DNA of 5,205 bases from JBEEMU01 sp043778315 (GTDB taxonomy: Bacteria; Bacteroidota; Bacteroidia; Chitinophagales; Saprospiraceae), in the NCBI GenBank assembly GCA_043778315.1, contig JAYWGJ010000307.1, positions 1 through 5,205 on the forward strand, in the 5' to 3' direction. Position 1 is the stretch's first letter, and each line of letters begins with the position of its first letter. Positions 5,125 to 5,205 of the stretch are shown here, piece after piece. The position numbers and the translations under genes were made by a program. A model generated the notes under the pieces. That model did not search any database. It was not told the origin of the DNA and saw only the letters and a list, made by a program, of their open reading frames with translations.

Positions 5125-5205
5125 CTATAAAATATCAGATGTCGGTGGTCCGCGTGTAGCGCAATCGATGTTGTCGTCGCGCAGGTGCGGCGCGTTGTAC
5201 AGCAC
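5125..5205 (-). CDS. 3' end of an unidentified protein-coding gene, partial
   Basis: The G/C content rises sharply at about 5140 and stays high to the edge, as it does inside the other genes. On the minus strand one frame is open from the edge to a TAG stop at 5127-5125, giving 26 residues that include YNAPHLRDDNIDC and end PPTSDIL. Its codons show the G/C third-position preference of the neighbouring genes, while the other open frames across this stretch do not. The 26 residues are too few to recognise a family. The gene would run in the same direction as the receptor, 117 bp upstream, with a hairpin between them. A plus-strand gene starting in this stretch is less likely but not excluded. 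Confidence 0.5.
   Translation of the reverse strand: MLYNAPHLRDDNIDCATRGPPTSDIL

Noticed and set aside
5139..5205. Possible plus-strand starts at 5139 and 5168
   Set aside because: The 5139 frame stops after six codons. The 5168 frame is open to the edge but has weaker codon bias than the minus-strand frame and no promoter or leader typical of the other genes.

Overview
This window looks like chromosomal DNA from a member of the Bacteroidota. The clues are an outer-membrane TonB-dependent receptor whose N-terminus is a carboxypeptidase-like regulatory domain, a signal-peptide junction of the form A|Q, A/T-rich leaders without Shine-Dalgarno sequences, a TTG...TAnnTTTG-type promoter, and a CoA-pyrophosphatase-type Nudix protein whose motif has the form common in Bacteroidota (HSGQ-x2-FPGG). 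Coding DNA favours G/C third positions (GCG, CGC, GGC), while intergenic DNA is strongly A/T-rich, so gene boundaries stand out. Genus cannot be fixed from this sequence.

Layout, left to right. (1) 24-61: an intrinsic terminator for the gene to its right. (2) 120-1364, minus strand: a 414-residue lipoprotein of parallel beta-helix type built from two copies of one module. (3) 1365-1839: a 475-bp divergent intergenic region holding a four-unit 8-bp tandem repeat, a 12-bp perfect palindrome, a larger nested inverted repeat centred on 1648, and a good promoter for the next gene. (4) 1840-2481, plus strand: a Nudix hydrolase of the CoA pyrophosphatase family. (5) 2482-2601: a 120-bp convergent gap with a strong terminator oriented for the receptor gene. 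(6) 2602-5007, minus strand: an 801-residue TonB-dependent receptor. (7) 5008-5124: a short gap with an inverted repeat placed like an operator and a 13-bp hairpin. (8) 5125-5205, minus strand: probably the last 26 codons of another gene that runs off the right edge.

The genes do not form an obvious single pathway. The lipoprotein and the receptor are both envelope proteins on the same strand, but the divergent Nudix gene separates them and each has its own terminator, so they are separate transcription units. The receptor plug and barrel carry motifs (WGDEHG, several His-rich segments) that recall ZnuD-like metal receptors. That suggests, without proving it, a metal or metal-complex substrate and a metal-responsive repressor acting at the inverted repeat upstream. 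I see no CRISPR array, tRNA, rRNA, transposase, toxin-antitoxin pair or recognisable defence system. The least explained parts are the intergenic repeats between the lipoprotein and Nudix genes and the two inverted repeats upstream of the receptor.
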